This document shows, in pieces, positions 21,666 to 33,290 of a stretch of 64,000 nt of DNA. The notes beneath the pieces were generated by a model. It was not told the DNA's origin, ran no database searches, and worked only from the letters and a program-made list of their open reading frames with translations. How positions within the stretch are numbered: the stretch's first letter is position 1; each line of letters opens with the position of its first letter. This DNA is from Kingdonia uniflora (lineage: Eukaryota; Streptophyta; Magnoliopsida; Ranunculales; Circaeasteraceae), in assembly GCA_014058105.1 (NCBI GenBank), contig JACGCM010000669.1, forward strand, positions 1,488,001-1,552,000, written 5' to 3'. Both the position numbers and the translations under genes were made by a program.

Positions 21666-23055
21666 ATCCGATCAGGTCATCTCATGGCTTTAAAGAATCT
21701 TGATAAGGTAATTGAGTACGACTGGGGGTTATCGATTATGTGTTACATGTACCAGGGATTCAACTTTTGTTGTAGATGTATCGATCATAACATCTGTGGT
21801 TGCTCAGAGATTTTGCAATATTGGTATTACAAATATTTTATAAACATGAACCCAGTGACGCAGGATGACTGTTTGGATGAATGGCCTAGGATAAATAGAT
21901 GGGATAAAAGGGAAAGATTAAAAAATTGTAAAGATCAAGTTGCGCACAATTTACCTAAATCAAGACAACAAATCGAGCTTAGGACTCCAGAGTATTAATT
22001 GGCATCCATGGCAACGATGTTCTCGTGTCACACATGTAGATTACACCCGAACACAAGTTATTAGTCTAAAGCGTGTCATTTTGTATGAGGGAACACACTT
22101 CAGGGGTGCTTAGTATTTAGGAGAGCGATGCACTAAACAACTTATTGGCCAGTATACAATCCGTACGAATCGACCCCCTACTTATATTAACGGTGTTCCC
22201 GGTGATTTTATCGAGAGATTACAAGCAGTTGATTGGATTAATGCTATACCATTTTCCTTTCAAGGGTTTACAGAGTCGAACTATACACTTTTCTAGAGAA
22301 CTGTGACATTAGGTTATCGAATTCCAAAGTTTTTCCATGTTGTAAACACTGATGAGGTAGGTTATGTAGGATATACAAATCAATTTCACGTTTCACATCC
22401 TCCAGAGGCAGGTCACCACCCAGGTACATATAAGATCACTCCTTACGCACACTCGATTGGTCTTAGAGATTGGTTTATTGATGTAGAAATTCCTCCACGT
22501 CCACGTCGACAACGTCTTACGATTCTTGTTGTTGATCCTTCGTCGTTAGTTGATGTTGGGGTTCTAGTTCCTGATGATGTTACTCGCTTAAGTTATTTTA
22601 AATTCAAGCAACTTTTATTATTTTAGGTAATGCATTTGCATTTATCATATCAATTAAGGAAACATTTTTTCTTCACAGGCTGCTTTATCTGAGATGTATA
22701 CTAAGCAAATGTGTCTTAACCTTGGGATGAGGAATGTTGTCTATGATTATACACTTCAAAGGGAGATGTAAATGCATTTATTACTGAGCATGAGGTTAAA
22801 AGCGACGAGTTGCGAGCAGATGTCTCATATTTGCAACAGTTGCTTCATGACCATGTATTTAAATATTATTGACAGTAAATTATAATTTAAAAATAGTCTT
22901 CGCTTTCAGGGGTAATATTCTTCTAGTTAAATTGGTCTTTATCTTCAACTAAACTATCAATCTTTTTACGGCAGTATATTGATTATCAGATGCCTGAAAG
23001 ACCGAGGAGGACTATAAGTAGCAGGAGAGTTCGAGGAAGAAGTGATACTCCATCT
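21666..23055 (+). pseudogene. Second plant-mobile-domain gene, decayed
   Basis: Plus-strand frames give the C-terminal half of a plant mobile domain protein: 'EYDWGLSIMCYMYQGFNFCC', 'GCSEILQYWYYKYFINMNP', 'EWPRINRWDKRERLKN', then after frame breaks 'YINGVPGDFIERLQAVDW', 'VTLGYRIPKFFHVVN' and 'ITPYAHSIGLRDWFIDVEIP', ending with an Arg-rich tail 'MPERPRRTISSRRVRGR'. The order 'Q-Y-W-Y-Y-K-Y ... PR..RW ...' matches the PMD in the Harbinger element (YWFYKY...PRLIAW), but the sequences are clearly divergent. Stops occur at about 21,997, 22,105, 22,130 and 22,295. No transposon ends were identified around it; it replaces the middle exons of the mannosidase. Confidence 0.68.
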
Positions 23056-23617
23056 TAGTTCGGTATAATTTTTCTCTTATAAGATAGTTCTAATGAATAT
23101 TGTTACGGTGAACATTTTGTGTCTTAAGGTCCCTTAAATCAGTGTGTTTTCAAATTACCTTGTAGAGTAAAAACAGTTTATTACAATTTCCTGCTTAACA
23201 TATAGATTATTAATCATCTTTTGACTATAATTGTAGATTATCTTTGCACTCTCTATTCCTAATAATATACTTAGCAAATTTTAGTAAATTTGGATAGCTA
23301 AAATAGCGATAGTTATCCTGCTGCCCATGCTCTAACAGCTGAATAGAGAACTGAGATACCACCTTATACGCAGTAACATTTCGGCATGTAGTAACTTTTT
23401 TTGAAATACATGTCAGGGAAAGGGGAACTGGGGTGTATTGTATAAGGGTTCAAAAAAATTGGAGGATGTCAGTTCTTAAGGCGATAGTTATCAAGGGAGG
23501 AGGTTATTTTTTTCATGAAGTAATAGGACTCTACAAATAACTCTTCTATTTGCATGAAGTAATTGCAGCCTTCTTGCAGTTTGATTTTAGCTGTTTGTGT
23601 TTTTTATGTATAATCAG
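23056..23617. other. AT-rich flank of the inserted PMD gene
   Basis: No coding or terminal-repeat signature is visible before the mannosidase exon that begins at 23,618. Confidence 0.45.
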
Positions 23618-24727
23618 GCAGCGAGGCAATTAGAATATTTTAAAGGAAGGATTAGCTCAAGACCTAACACTGACGCTTTAGCAGATGCATTGGCGATTAC
23701 TCAACATCATGATGCAGTTAGTGGAACGTCACTACAACGCGTGGCAAATGATTATGAAAAACAACTATCGATGGGTTATATGAAGGTCAGATATCAATTT
23801 GTATCACTATAGTAGCTCTACTCACGGATATAAACATTCAGATCTTTTATGATATATCGGTTCAATGAATCAATATATCTGTGAAAAAGATAAACCTCAA
23901 ATGCATATTTAATATGATCTAAAATCATGGTCATAATTTCAAAATCATATGATATTTCCAGGTATATTGCATTTTATAGTTCTTATTTATTTATACTGAA
24001 AAGGGAAGTCATCTACATTTATATCCAGGATATATCATGAGATTTTAAACAATCTATCGGCCGAATATCTCATACTGCGGGTATATTGTTGTCTATCATA
24101 ATATAATGTGGATGTTGGGTTAAACACCAATTTATTCGACCGATAGAGAAATTTGATCCATACTTCTCATGTGGTTTGGCATCAAACTTTATCTTAAAAT
24201 AATCTCTACTGCATCATTTTTCTGCAGGCGCGAGAGTTGGTTGAATCTTCCCTTGCTTTCTTGGTGAAATGTCAAAAACTAAATTTGAACAGGCAAGAAT
24301 TGTAACTCATACCTTAAAAATATTGCACAGTTCTAACTATGGTCTAAAAATAAAGGGATGTATATTCAATTTTCACTTACCTGCAATATATTCAGGCGCA
24401 ATGCTTTGATGCAAGAAAAGTTCGGTGTTCGAAATTATTACAAAATTATCACAATAAATTCATGAAATTTGCCAATATTGCGAGAGGTTAACATATTTGT
24501 GGACATTATGTAGTCACCTTGATACGTATAGAGACCCGTCCAAGAATTTTTATGATTTACTCTCATACGAGTACGACCGGTTAATATTCTCCACGCTCTT
24601 ATTTGATTTTTAATTTATCTCAAGGATTAATGGCTCACGATTGAATGATTTTCTTTTGTAGTACCCTCTTTTGAATTTTAGTTATTGTCCTCCATCTGAA
24701 GTAAACTTATCTCATGGGAAAAGCTTG

Positions 24728-25529
24728 GTGAGATTTGTTCCTGTTTAATAATAAAAGCAACCCATCTTTTTTCTTTGGTTTCAGACGTCCATTCACTGAC
24801 GCGTATGATGAGGCATGCTTTGGAAGGCTTGGATAATTTCCATGGTACTTCTGCACCGTGGAAATGATCTGGGCCATCCAACACTAACCTCTTTCTCTTT
24901 CAACCTCCTCCTCCAAAAAAATCCTTCTCTGGTTCTCCTCTATTAATCAATAAATCATCCTTATTTTAGTTTTAGAGATCAAACATAAATCGATTCCTAG
25001 AAAATGTATTATTTCTTACTTTGCTTTCTAATTAGTTCATATGAATCTCTTGCGTTAAGTAGTAATCAAATCAATCTTTGATTGATTGAGGAAAAACCTT
25101 GCTTTTGGATTTCTCTTCAATCGATTGAGGAGAAAACTTTTATTTTGCAAGTTTTAACATTGCTCTTTTTTATGTTTTATATTTATTACTCTATTTATTT
25201 TAGCATTGCTCTATTGATGTAATAACATATTACATTTAGTTGTTTTATGGGATTAAAAGAAAATACTAAGATACAATTACTCTCAGAGATGGAAATCAAT
25301 TTGTTTCTCTTTCCAGATCTACCTCCACATATTTCAAATCTGAAGTAGGATGAATTTGATGAATACAAAATGGAACTATGGAACACCCATTTTTCAAAAT
25401 CTGTTAAACTTGATTCCTGACTATACAACAGAAAGACAATGTCACCTTTGCTTCGCAGGTTCCGCTGTAGTAGGGGCAAGAAAAGTAGAAACTAAAAACA
25501 ATAAATGGTGGCAGATACTTATGGTAATC
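24728..25529 (+). repeat. Dispersed ~110-bp repeat, copy 4 (24,780-24,890), and AT-rich flank
   Basis: TTTCAGACGTCCATTCACTGA, GATGAGGCATGCTTTGGAAG, CATGGTACTTCTGCACCGTGG and TCTGGGCCATCCAAC repeat the sequence seen at 18,950 and 21,466. A CT-rich leader-like stretch follows, then AT-rich sequence without a recognisable gene up to the copia breakpoint. Confidence 0.6.
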
Positions 25530-28175
25530 TTCACAACAGGAGCAAAATCCTCACCGAAATCAACGCCCTCTTTCTGCTGAAAGCACTTCACCACAAGTCT
25601 AGCCTTGAATCTCCTTAAACCATCAGATTCCTGCTTTAGTCTGTATACCCACTTGTTCTGCAATGCTTTCTTCCCCTTCGGTAACTGAACTAAATCCCAA
25701 GTTCGATTAACTGACAATGACTGCATCTCATCATCCATAGCAAGCTCTTACTTGCTTTTAGCTTCCACATCTAAAGCCTCCTTGTAACTTTTAGGTTCAC
25801 CACCATCTATAAGTAACAAGTGATTTAAAGAATTTACGTACCTTGCCGGAATTCTTGCAACTCTCGGATCCGTTCAAAGTGCTATTAGAATGTCTAGATT
25901 ATTAGGCTCCTCGTTTTGATTCTGTGCAACGAACTCAACAATGACTTCTACATCATCCTTTCGGGAGGATTCATCATCTTCAATGTCGATACTTTCTACT
26001 ACTTCACCTCGAATCCTTTCCACAGGTACTTTGAAGTCTTTATATAAAACTTCCTCATTGAATGTAACATTACGGCTCCGGATAACTTTCTGAGTCTTTG
26101 CATCCCTAAACCGGTACCCAAACTCATCACCACCATATCCAATGAAAATGCACTTCATCGACTTTGCATCTAACTTGGTCCTTGTATCTGAATTATCAAG
26201 TACATATGAGATACAACTAAAAATACGCAAGTGATTAAGGTTTACCTCTTTACTGATCCATGTTTCTTCAAGAATTCCAAAGTCCAAAGCCGTCGAAGGC
26301 CCTTTGTTAATCAAGTACGCCGTCGTACTAACCACATCCACCCAAAAACACTTTGGCAATCCAACATTGAGTCTCATACTCCTCGCTCTTTCGTTTATTG
26401 TTCGGCTCATGTGTTCTGCAACACCATTTTGTTGCGGTGTTCTGGGAATAGTCTTTTGTTACCTAATCCCGTTTGATGCATAAAAGTCTTTAAAATCGTC
26501 ACTACAGTATTTGCCCCCGTTATCCGACTTGAGACACTTCAGTTTTAAACCGGTTTCATTTTCAACCAGAGCCCTTCACCTCTTGAATTTATCGAACACA
26601 TCTGACTTGTTCTTCACGAAGTAGACCCACAGTTTACGAGTAGCATCATCGATAAAAGTAACATAGTAATGATAACCACCAAGTGAAGACACCTTGGTTG
26701 GCCCCCAAACATCCGTATGTACAAGATCCTGCTTTCTGGGTTTCCTTGATCTTCGAGATAACTTGAAACTGACCTTCTTCTGCTTTGCAAGAACACACTC
26801 TTCACAAAACTTGAGATCAACCTCAGCAAGACCCTTTAGTGTTCCCTTCGTTACCATTATCTTCATCCCCTTCTCACTCATGTGACCGAGCCGTTTGTGC
26901 CACGTACTTGTATCAATCCCCGGAGTAGCCGTACAAATAGTAGAAATTGTGTTTTGTGTTATATACAATGTTCCTTGTCGCAAGCCTCGAGCTACCAACA
27001 TAGCTCCCTTTATAACCTTCTAGAAGGTTGTGCGGAAGGTACACTCGTATCCGGCATCATCTGCTAATTTGCTAACCGATATAAGGTTACTCCCCAGTTT
27101 AGGTCCAAGTCACACATTCTGTAAAACTAATGTTTCCCCTGAAGGCAACAACAACCTAGCGTTTCTTTTTCCAGTAATATTGCGTGCACTCTTATCTGCA
27201 AGAAAGACCATACCGAAGTCGCATTTAACAATATTGGTAAGAAAACTTACGTTCGCAGTAGCATGGAAGGAAGCGCCCAGATCAACAATCTAAGATTCGT
27301 TAACCTCGTCACACGGTAGTAGTAGAGCCTCGTCATAACTAATCTCCTCAGTAAGGTTCATTGTATTTTTTTCTTCATCATCAATCTTCTCAGAAGAAGA
27401 AGAGTTACAATCTCGCCTGAAGTGACCCTTCTTTCCACAAGTTCAACACGCACCGGGCGGCTTAGACTTCCTTCTTGGTTGTGATCGTGTCCTTCCAAAT
27501 TTCGGCCCTTTTCTGTAAGACCTCCCTCTTTCCTCAACGCACAACATACTACCGTTTGAACTCGAAGAGGGCTCAGATGTTTTATGCCTATTTTCTTCAC
27601 TCATAATCAACGAGTCTATAGTATCAAATTTAATTTCTTCCTTCCCAGATGAGTTACTCACTGTTGTAATGAATCCTTCCCAGCCTTTTGGCATCTGCCC
27701 TAGAAGAGCCCACATTCTTACCTCCTCGGTAAAAGTGATTTTCACAGATTCCAGTTGAGCATGTATGGTATTGAACTCACTGATATGAGCTTGCACACTA
27801 CCATTGTCCTTCATCTTCAAAGTAAACAAGCGTCGTAAAAGGTGAACCTTATTTGCCCGGACGGTTCTGAGTACATATAGAACAACGTCTCCATCAATCC
27901 CTTCATCGTCGTAACTTTGAAGATCTTGTGTAGAATTTGAGATGATAGCGCTAACCTAACGGTTCCAAGCGCTTTGCGGTCTAATCACGCCCACTTAGCT
28001 TCATCGAAATCTACTGGCTTCATCTCAGCTCCACCCAGCGGTAGATCAAGATCCTCCTGATAAAGGTAATCTTCTATCTACATCTTCCAGACTCCAAAAT
28101 TTGACCCATTAAACTTTGTGATCTTCAACTTCTCCTGATCGGCCATCGGTCTTTACCACGTAAGCCCTGACACTA

Positions 28176-28187
28176 GCTCTGATACAA
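28176..28187 (-). other. Primer binding site of the copia element
   Basis: TTGTATCAGAGC follows two bases after the LTR end. It differs in one base from the usual plant copia tRNA-iMet site TGGTATCAGAGC. Confidence 0.75.
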
Positions 28188-28189
28188 AT

Positions 28190-28796
28190 TGTTGAGAATT
28201 GAGGTAGCTACTCTCTCTTCCCTACGAAGAACAAAACGCGGAAATTGCCAACACAAGAAGTAAATCAAACAAAGACAATAAAGAACACAAGGAATTTACC
28301 CGGAGGAGGGAAGTAGAAAACCCTTGCAGATGAAAACCACTCCCCATAAACAATTTACTATAATATTAAACAGGTTACAATGATCTCTCAAGCCTCTCAA
28401 GCTTTAATGGAGTCTCTCAAACCCTAGCCTCTCTAAGGTTAAACTCACCAAAAAGATAGATTAACAAAATAACCTAAGTCCTCTTTATATACTAGAGGAC
28501 CAAAAATATAAGTAGTACGGATCTCGAGGCATAACTCTAACATCTAAGGCAAACCTACGCGAAGCTCGTTCGAACGACTCCAAGCTCGTTTAAACGACTT
28601 TGCGATAGCTGGTCTCCAACCCTAGAAACATAGCATCTCGTTCGAACGACATCCAAGCTCGTTCGAACGAGATTAACTCTTGGGCCAAAATTTCAAGGAG
28701 TACATGAGTTCGTTCGAACGACTATTAAACTCGTTCGAACGACTTCGACAATTTCCCAATTTCGATAATTTTACCAATTCGAGTTCATACCCAACA
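28190..28796 (-). repeat. 5' LTR of the truncated copia element, with TCGTTCGAACGA palindromes
   Basis: On the minus strand it starts TGTTGGGTATGAACTC and ends CCTCAATTCTCAACA (TG...CA). A TATA-like GTATATAAAG lies at about 28,485-28,494. The U3 part (28,560-28,750) contains six to seven copies of a (C/A)TCGTTCGAACGA motif, each a 12-bp palindrome. No second LTR is present. Confidence 0.82.
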
Positions 28797-28800
28797 TGTT

Positions 28801-29126
28801 AGTTAATTGACCAGGAATGAGAGAACTTTCATGATGATAAGCTGCAGGATCAAAGTCTTATATGGAACTCTGGCTTGATAGAGACAATAGAACTGGAAAA
28901 TCTTTTGATAAATGCATGTATAACAATGCATTCTGCTAAGGCTAGAAGAGAGAGTAGAGGAGCACACGCTCACAAAGATTTTGCGAGAAGGGATGACAAG
29001 AACTGGATAAAGCATACTTTGGAGTATTGGGAAAATGAAAAGGTCCAACTAGATTATAGGCCGGTCCATATGAACTCATTGGACGATGAGATTCAGGCAT
29101 TCCCGCCAAAAGCTCGTGTTTATTAA
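28801..29126 (+). pseudogene. SDH1: Succinate dehydrogenase flavoprotein subunit, C-terminal fragment
   Basis: The frame reads 'SLIWNSGLIETIELENLLIN', 'ACITMHSAKARRESRGAHAH', 'HTLEYWENEKVQLDYRPVHM' and ends '...FPPKARVY' then stop, the exact end of plant mitochondrial SDH1 (complex II, FAD subunit). A TGA interrupts the beginning (near 28,817), and the catalytic and FAD-binding parts are absent. The RGAHAR arginine region, part of the active site in the family, reads RGAHAH here. The fragment abuts the copia LTR, so either the copia inserted into an SDH1 copy and later lost its other side, or a rearrangement joined the two. It cannot encode a working enzyme. Confidence 0.9.
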
Positions 29127-30670
29127 AGCTTTGATCATTAAGAACGCTTTCGACGTTGTTGGGATCACCCAAGCATAAGAAGGTTCCAATAAAGTATTGT
29201 CATAGTTAATCTTTTTTAGATGATTGCATCTTAGATCAGAGTGCCAGATCTGATACATGTAACAAAAAATTTCTTCTAACCTCAATAATAATCATAATGA
29301 TTTACAGAAGAAGAAAAAAAAGGTCTAGTTTCCTTGGTATGGATTCAAGACATAAAAAATGAGTAGTAAGATTATATATAAAACTAATCTTACTTCCCTG
29401 TCTTACTTGGAATGTTAATGAGGGCGTAAGAGAGAACACCAATAAACAATTTAGGAACCTAATCATCTGCAAATATAAAGAAGTTGGTTTTAGCGAAGTT
29501 GTAGTAATTGAATTATTGAAAAAGAAACAGAAACAAAGTTGGTAGGAATAGAAGATGAAATATGGAAAATAATAATTTTCAAAACTTGGCATATTGTCTA
29601 AAAATGATACAATAAACCAACACAAAATGATCAAATATGAGAATCTTGGTTTGGTTGTCTATTAAATAATAACATCTAAGTGTTATTTTGGGTCTCAAAT
29701 GGTATGAATGCGTTGAAAAAGATGTTTTGTGTTAAGCGCAATCCCTACAGTTGCTTTAATTAAACTTCAGAAAGTTTTTTTTTCATAGAGAACACGAGTC
29801 AATTGACAGAAGCATTGATGGATGAAAATATTTCTCCATAAATAAGTTTGTAATAAGAGAGTCTCCCCCATCTCTCTCAACCTAATTACAATCCAATTTG
29901 CTAATTTATAGAAAATTTCACTCCTACTCAAACTCAAATTACTTTAATTTCATTACCTAAACATCTTATATTATTCAGCCGCAAAACCAAATTTGAAGAT
30001 ATTTTCCCTAATAAATTTATCAAATCTAGGAGGAAAAATCAGTGCAAACACTACCATCACCCACAAATTTGAAAAAACATACAAACAAATTGACTAAGAA
30101 TTCAAATCAGATTTACCTTGAGAAGCCTTTGAATCCAAATAAGATCCTCAACTCTTCTAATATAAATTTTACCTAAATTGAAGTCTAGAGAGAGAGGGAG
30201 TAAATCGCATTAAACCTCAATCTCAATTTTAACTTTAATAACACCAGAAATATCTACTAAATCAGATTAGGTTTTTCGTTGAGATTTTGATTTTGAAGAG
30301 TAAAAAGGGAAAATTTTGGGAGGGAACTTAAATCTAAGACGAAAAACACGAGAGTCCCAACAAAATAATGAAAAAATAAAGAAGTTTAAATTGCCTTGGA
30401 TTAAACTATAATTTGAGACGGGGTCATTCTGTGGTAAAATTAACATAAGCAAAAGTCTGCGGAAAACAGCGAAAGAGACTGTGGCAAAATTACTATTTTG
30501 GTGTAGTGCTTCCTTAATAATCATAGCAAAGAAAACAATTGTAAACCCTAAACAAAATTTATAAATACCCAACATTCAACCATTTACTATTTGTATCTTT
30601 TGATCACTGATTGAAAGTAAAACTGAAATTAAATGAAAGGGAAGGAGATACCATTTAACTTGAATTTGAT
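29127..30670. other. AT-rich sequence, no gene recognised
   Basis: No convincing coding frame on either strand. Near 30,508 it contains GGTGTAGTG preceded by sequence resembling the subterminal part of a CACTA element, but I could not find a matching opposite end. Confidence 0.4.
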
Positions 30671-31337
30671 TGTTGGAGATACTGGAAAAAAATGCATGTC
30701 TTTTCTTTGTGGTTTGAATAAAACCTTGGTGATTACTGTTAGTCCCACATTGGATAAGTGAAAAGAGTATTTTCATTTTATATTGGGTTACACATATATA
30801 GCATGTGTAAGTAAGTGGTGCCCTCACAAGTGTGTGAGGCGAGTGTGTGAAGGCTTGCTATGGGGGCGCCCATGGGCTTGCATGTACGAACCATCCCATG
30901 ACCCATTTCAATTATTTTATAGATTGTATTCGAATAAGATTGTATTCGGATAGAATCTGGCAGGAAGAATCTATTTGAATAGATTATGATTTTATTCGAA
31001 TAAAATTTGGCAGGAAGAATCTATTCGAATAAAATATGATTCTATTAGAATAAATCTGGTAGTAAGAAATGTATTCGAACATAAACAGATTCTATTCGAA
31101 TAAATTATGCAGTTATGTTCAAAAGATACAACTCTTCTCAGAGGTGTATCTTGGAACGCAACCCTATCTACAGATGCTTCTAAAGAACACCTTCTCCTTT
31201 ATTTAAACTATCATTCTTGATGTGTTTGACACACAGAAAAATATCAGAATCTCATTTCCTCTTTTTCATTCCTTCCATCTTGAGAGTAAAATCACAGATA
31301 ATTCGACAGGCATATCGACTTGGTGCAAGTCTTAAAC
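30671..31337 (+). repeat. Left copy of the copia LTR (same family as the LTR at 38,932)
   Basis: TGTTG, a 10-base insertion, then AAAAAAATGCATGTCTTTTC... runs nearly identical to the right LTR for over 600 bp, including ACCTTGGTGATTACTGTTAG and the ATTCTATTCGAATA-rich U3/R part. Similarity stops at about 31,337, before the LTR end. It is followed by unrelated sequence rather than by a primer site. Confidence 0.85.
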
Positions 31338-31873
31338 CATGCTTAAAAGCACAAAACTGAAACCTCCTTCCCTCCTGACTTGGTGCAAGTCTTTGCTTTC
31401 TCCCCAATATCATCAGTTTTACTTTCAGTTGCTCTTTCTTGCAAGGCATCACCTAGTACCCCAGATTTCCTCTCTTCCCCTTTACTCAAATCCATCCCTC
31501 ATTTCATTACTTAAACAGGTAAGAAACATGCTTTCATGTCCATATTGATGTTTGATGCAGTCGCATTGTTTGATCAGAATGTTGCGAATTATTTATACCT
31601 AACATCGTCAGAACAGACTAAGGAGCTTCTGACATCATTGCCAGTTGGAATTGGCTTGATATGCAGCATGATGTTTATCGTTTTTCCCATCAAATGTCAT
31701 GGGATCAACTTTTCTCTCTCTTCTGATTAATCCACTTTTATTCACTTGGTTCACCAGTGATAGCGGAATGTCAGGTTTATGCTTCTTTGTACTCAATCCT
31801 TTGAAAATGTATTGTCATCAACTAGAAAGGATGGCACTATGCTTTCTTCCTCATGTGTTCCTCAGTTTAAAAG
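31338..31873. other. Non-coding sequence 3' of the PPR pseudogene
   Basis: A CT-rich stretch and short open frames without recognisable products. The words GACTTGGTGCAAGTCTT occur twice (about 31,318 and 31,378), around the point where the LTR is broken. Confidence 0.4.
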
Positions 31874-33290
31874 TTATACCCTGGTTTCCAGAAAGTTGTC
31901 GATAAGCTCAATGTATACCACATCAGCTGCTTCTTTCACCTTAGTGGGATGAAGGAAACCACACACAACCACATTCCATTCGTCATGAATAGATCCTTCA
32001 AGCAACATGTCATTAACAATCTGTGAAGCTTTGTAGACATCTCCTTTCTTAGAAAAGCAACCTACAAGATACTTATAAGTCTTACAATCGACCGAAATGT
32101 GTTTAGTACGTGTACTGAGGTTAATTTGAAATGCTCGATTCAAGTCTTTCTTAGTACAAAGTCCACTTACTACCATATTATGATTATTTACGTGAAGACT
32201 CCAACTTACGTGGATAGGCAACATTCCACCAGGAACCATCTCATTGAGAAGGTTTGCAACTTCCTGGAACATAGAGGAATTACAAAGGCTATTTACGAGC
32301 CTACCATACAATACACCATCTAGTTTTAATCCTTGAAGTTTCATTCTATCAAGAGTCTGCACGGCATCTAGAACTTTCCCCTCTTTACATAAACCACTAA
32401 CTAAATTATTATAAATTATTGTGTTAGCAGAAAAGCGCTTGCCAACCATCTTTTCTCGTAGCTTCAAGGCTTGTAAAGAACATCCTCCTTTGCAAAGTCC
32501 ATCCATTAGCGAGCTGAAAGTAACCATATTGGGTTTGATACCTTTGCGACTTATCTCTTCAAACAATTCCATGGCTTCATCCAAAATGTTAGACAAGCAC
32601 GACCCATGTATCAAAGAAGTATAGGTAACAATTGTGGGTGAGCAATCTTTTGCATCCATTTCTTCAAATAAGTCTTTAGCTTCGCTAATCTTTCCCAATT
32701 TACACAACCCATTGATCAAAGTACCATAAGTATAAGAATCAGGAATACATCCATGATCTGGTATCTCCCTGAAAACTCGAAGAGCATGATCCACAGTCTC
32801 CTTCTTCATGCAAAGTGCCTTGATGAAAACATTCAAGAAAGAAACACTCAGAGGAACCCCAACTTGCTTCATATACTTATGAAACATTTGTGCCAACTTC
32901 AACTGGTTTTCACTAAGTATCGAAACACAGCGACATAACTTTTATCAGTGGGTTCACATTGGAACTCCTTCATCTTCTGAAAAATCCTAAAGGTACCCAA
33001 TGGCCTATGAACATGACCATAAGATTGACTCAAACATAAAAAATATATCTTCAGTAAAACTACACTTCTCTTCCTTCATTCTATCAAGAAGCTCATCTGC
33101 TGGTTTAAACTTGTTTACAGAAACTAATCTCGATATCATAAACCCATACATAGTATGATCGTGTCGAAAGCCATTATTGTACTCTGCTGTCGCCGACTCA
33201 AATACAAGGATTTTTTTCTCGATATCCTGTTCTACTCGAATCAAGTGTTGAACTAAAGATGAAGGACCAAACTACTCCGTGTATAATGAA
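31874..33290 (-). pseudogene. Pentatricopeptide repeat (PPR) protein pseudogene, P class
   Basis: The minus strand holds a row of 35-residue P-type PPR motifs: 'DSYTYGTLINGLCKLGKISE', 'IVTYTSLIHGSCLSNILDEA', 'NMVTFSSLMDGLCKGGCSLQ', 'NTIIYNNLVSGLCKEGKVLD'. The whole resembles the Arabidopsis PPR protein At5g46100, including the N-terminal 'IRVEQDIEKKILVFESATAE'. Such proteins bind organelle RNAs and assist their processing. Breaks: no start codon (a TAG precedes 'FGPSSLVQHLIRV'), a frameshift near 33,030 and a second near 32,920; the last 342 codons are open. No targeting peptide can be seen. It lies between the left LTR and the body of a copia element. Confidence 0.88.

Larger units (their letters stand above)
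19951..24727 (+). pseudogene. GH38 alpha-mannosidase pseudogene, interrupted
   Basis: Exon remnants in order: 19,951-20,078 ('MCMHDEAAPHYIYMIDQTTL', then a frameshift before the 'FGHSAVQAYLLGAE' equivalent), 20,318-20,437 ('GFDSLFFGRIDYQY', 'KSLEVVWCGYKIFGSSSQ'), 20,568-20,651 ('IFAGVFPENYEPPSGFYFEV'), 20,735-20,805 ('LFDYNVQGRVNDFVAVAVSK'), a stub near 21,440 ('NHIMWTI'), 23,618-23,785 ('[19 protein letters not shown]', the GH38 hallmark), 24,228-24,292 ('ARELVESSLAFL') and 24,662-24,727 ('YPLLNFSYCPPSEVNLSHGK'). These match plant vacuolar/apoplastic alpha-mannosidase, which trims N-glycans. The exon set between 'IMWTI' and the HHDAVSGT exon (about 80 residues) is missing and a PMD gene occupies the gap. 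Stops and frameshifts plus loss of both ends make it dead. Confidence 0.85.
25530..28796 (-). mobile_element. Ty1/copia retrotransposon, truncated in reverse transcriptase
   Basis: Reading on the minus strand from the LTR: a tRNA-Met-like primer site, gag ('KITKFNGSNFGVWKM', 'FTLKMKDNGSVQAHISEFNT', 'RMWALLGQMPKGWEGF') with a broken CCHC knuckle near 27,420-27,460, GAG-pre-integrase ('WHKRLGHMSEKGMKIM'), integrase core ('FIDDATRKLWVYFVKNKSDV', later 'NERARSMRLNVGLPKCFWVD') and the start of reverse transcriptase ('RFKARLVVKCFQQKEGVDFG', 'EDFAPVVK'). It stops abruptly near 25,530, so the catalytic YVDD part, RNase H and the second LTR are missing. Frameshifts separate the segments. Confidence 0.9.

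Noticed and set aside
30060..30508. Possible second CACTA-like end (sequence before GGTGTAGTG at 30,508)
   Set aside because: The reverse complement starts CACTACACCAAAATAG, but no matching opposite end, target duplication or repeated subterminal motif was found, so it is too weak to call.
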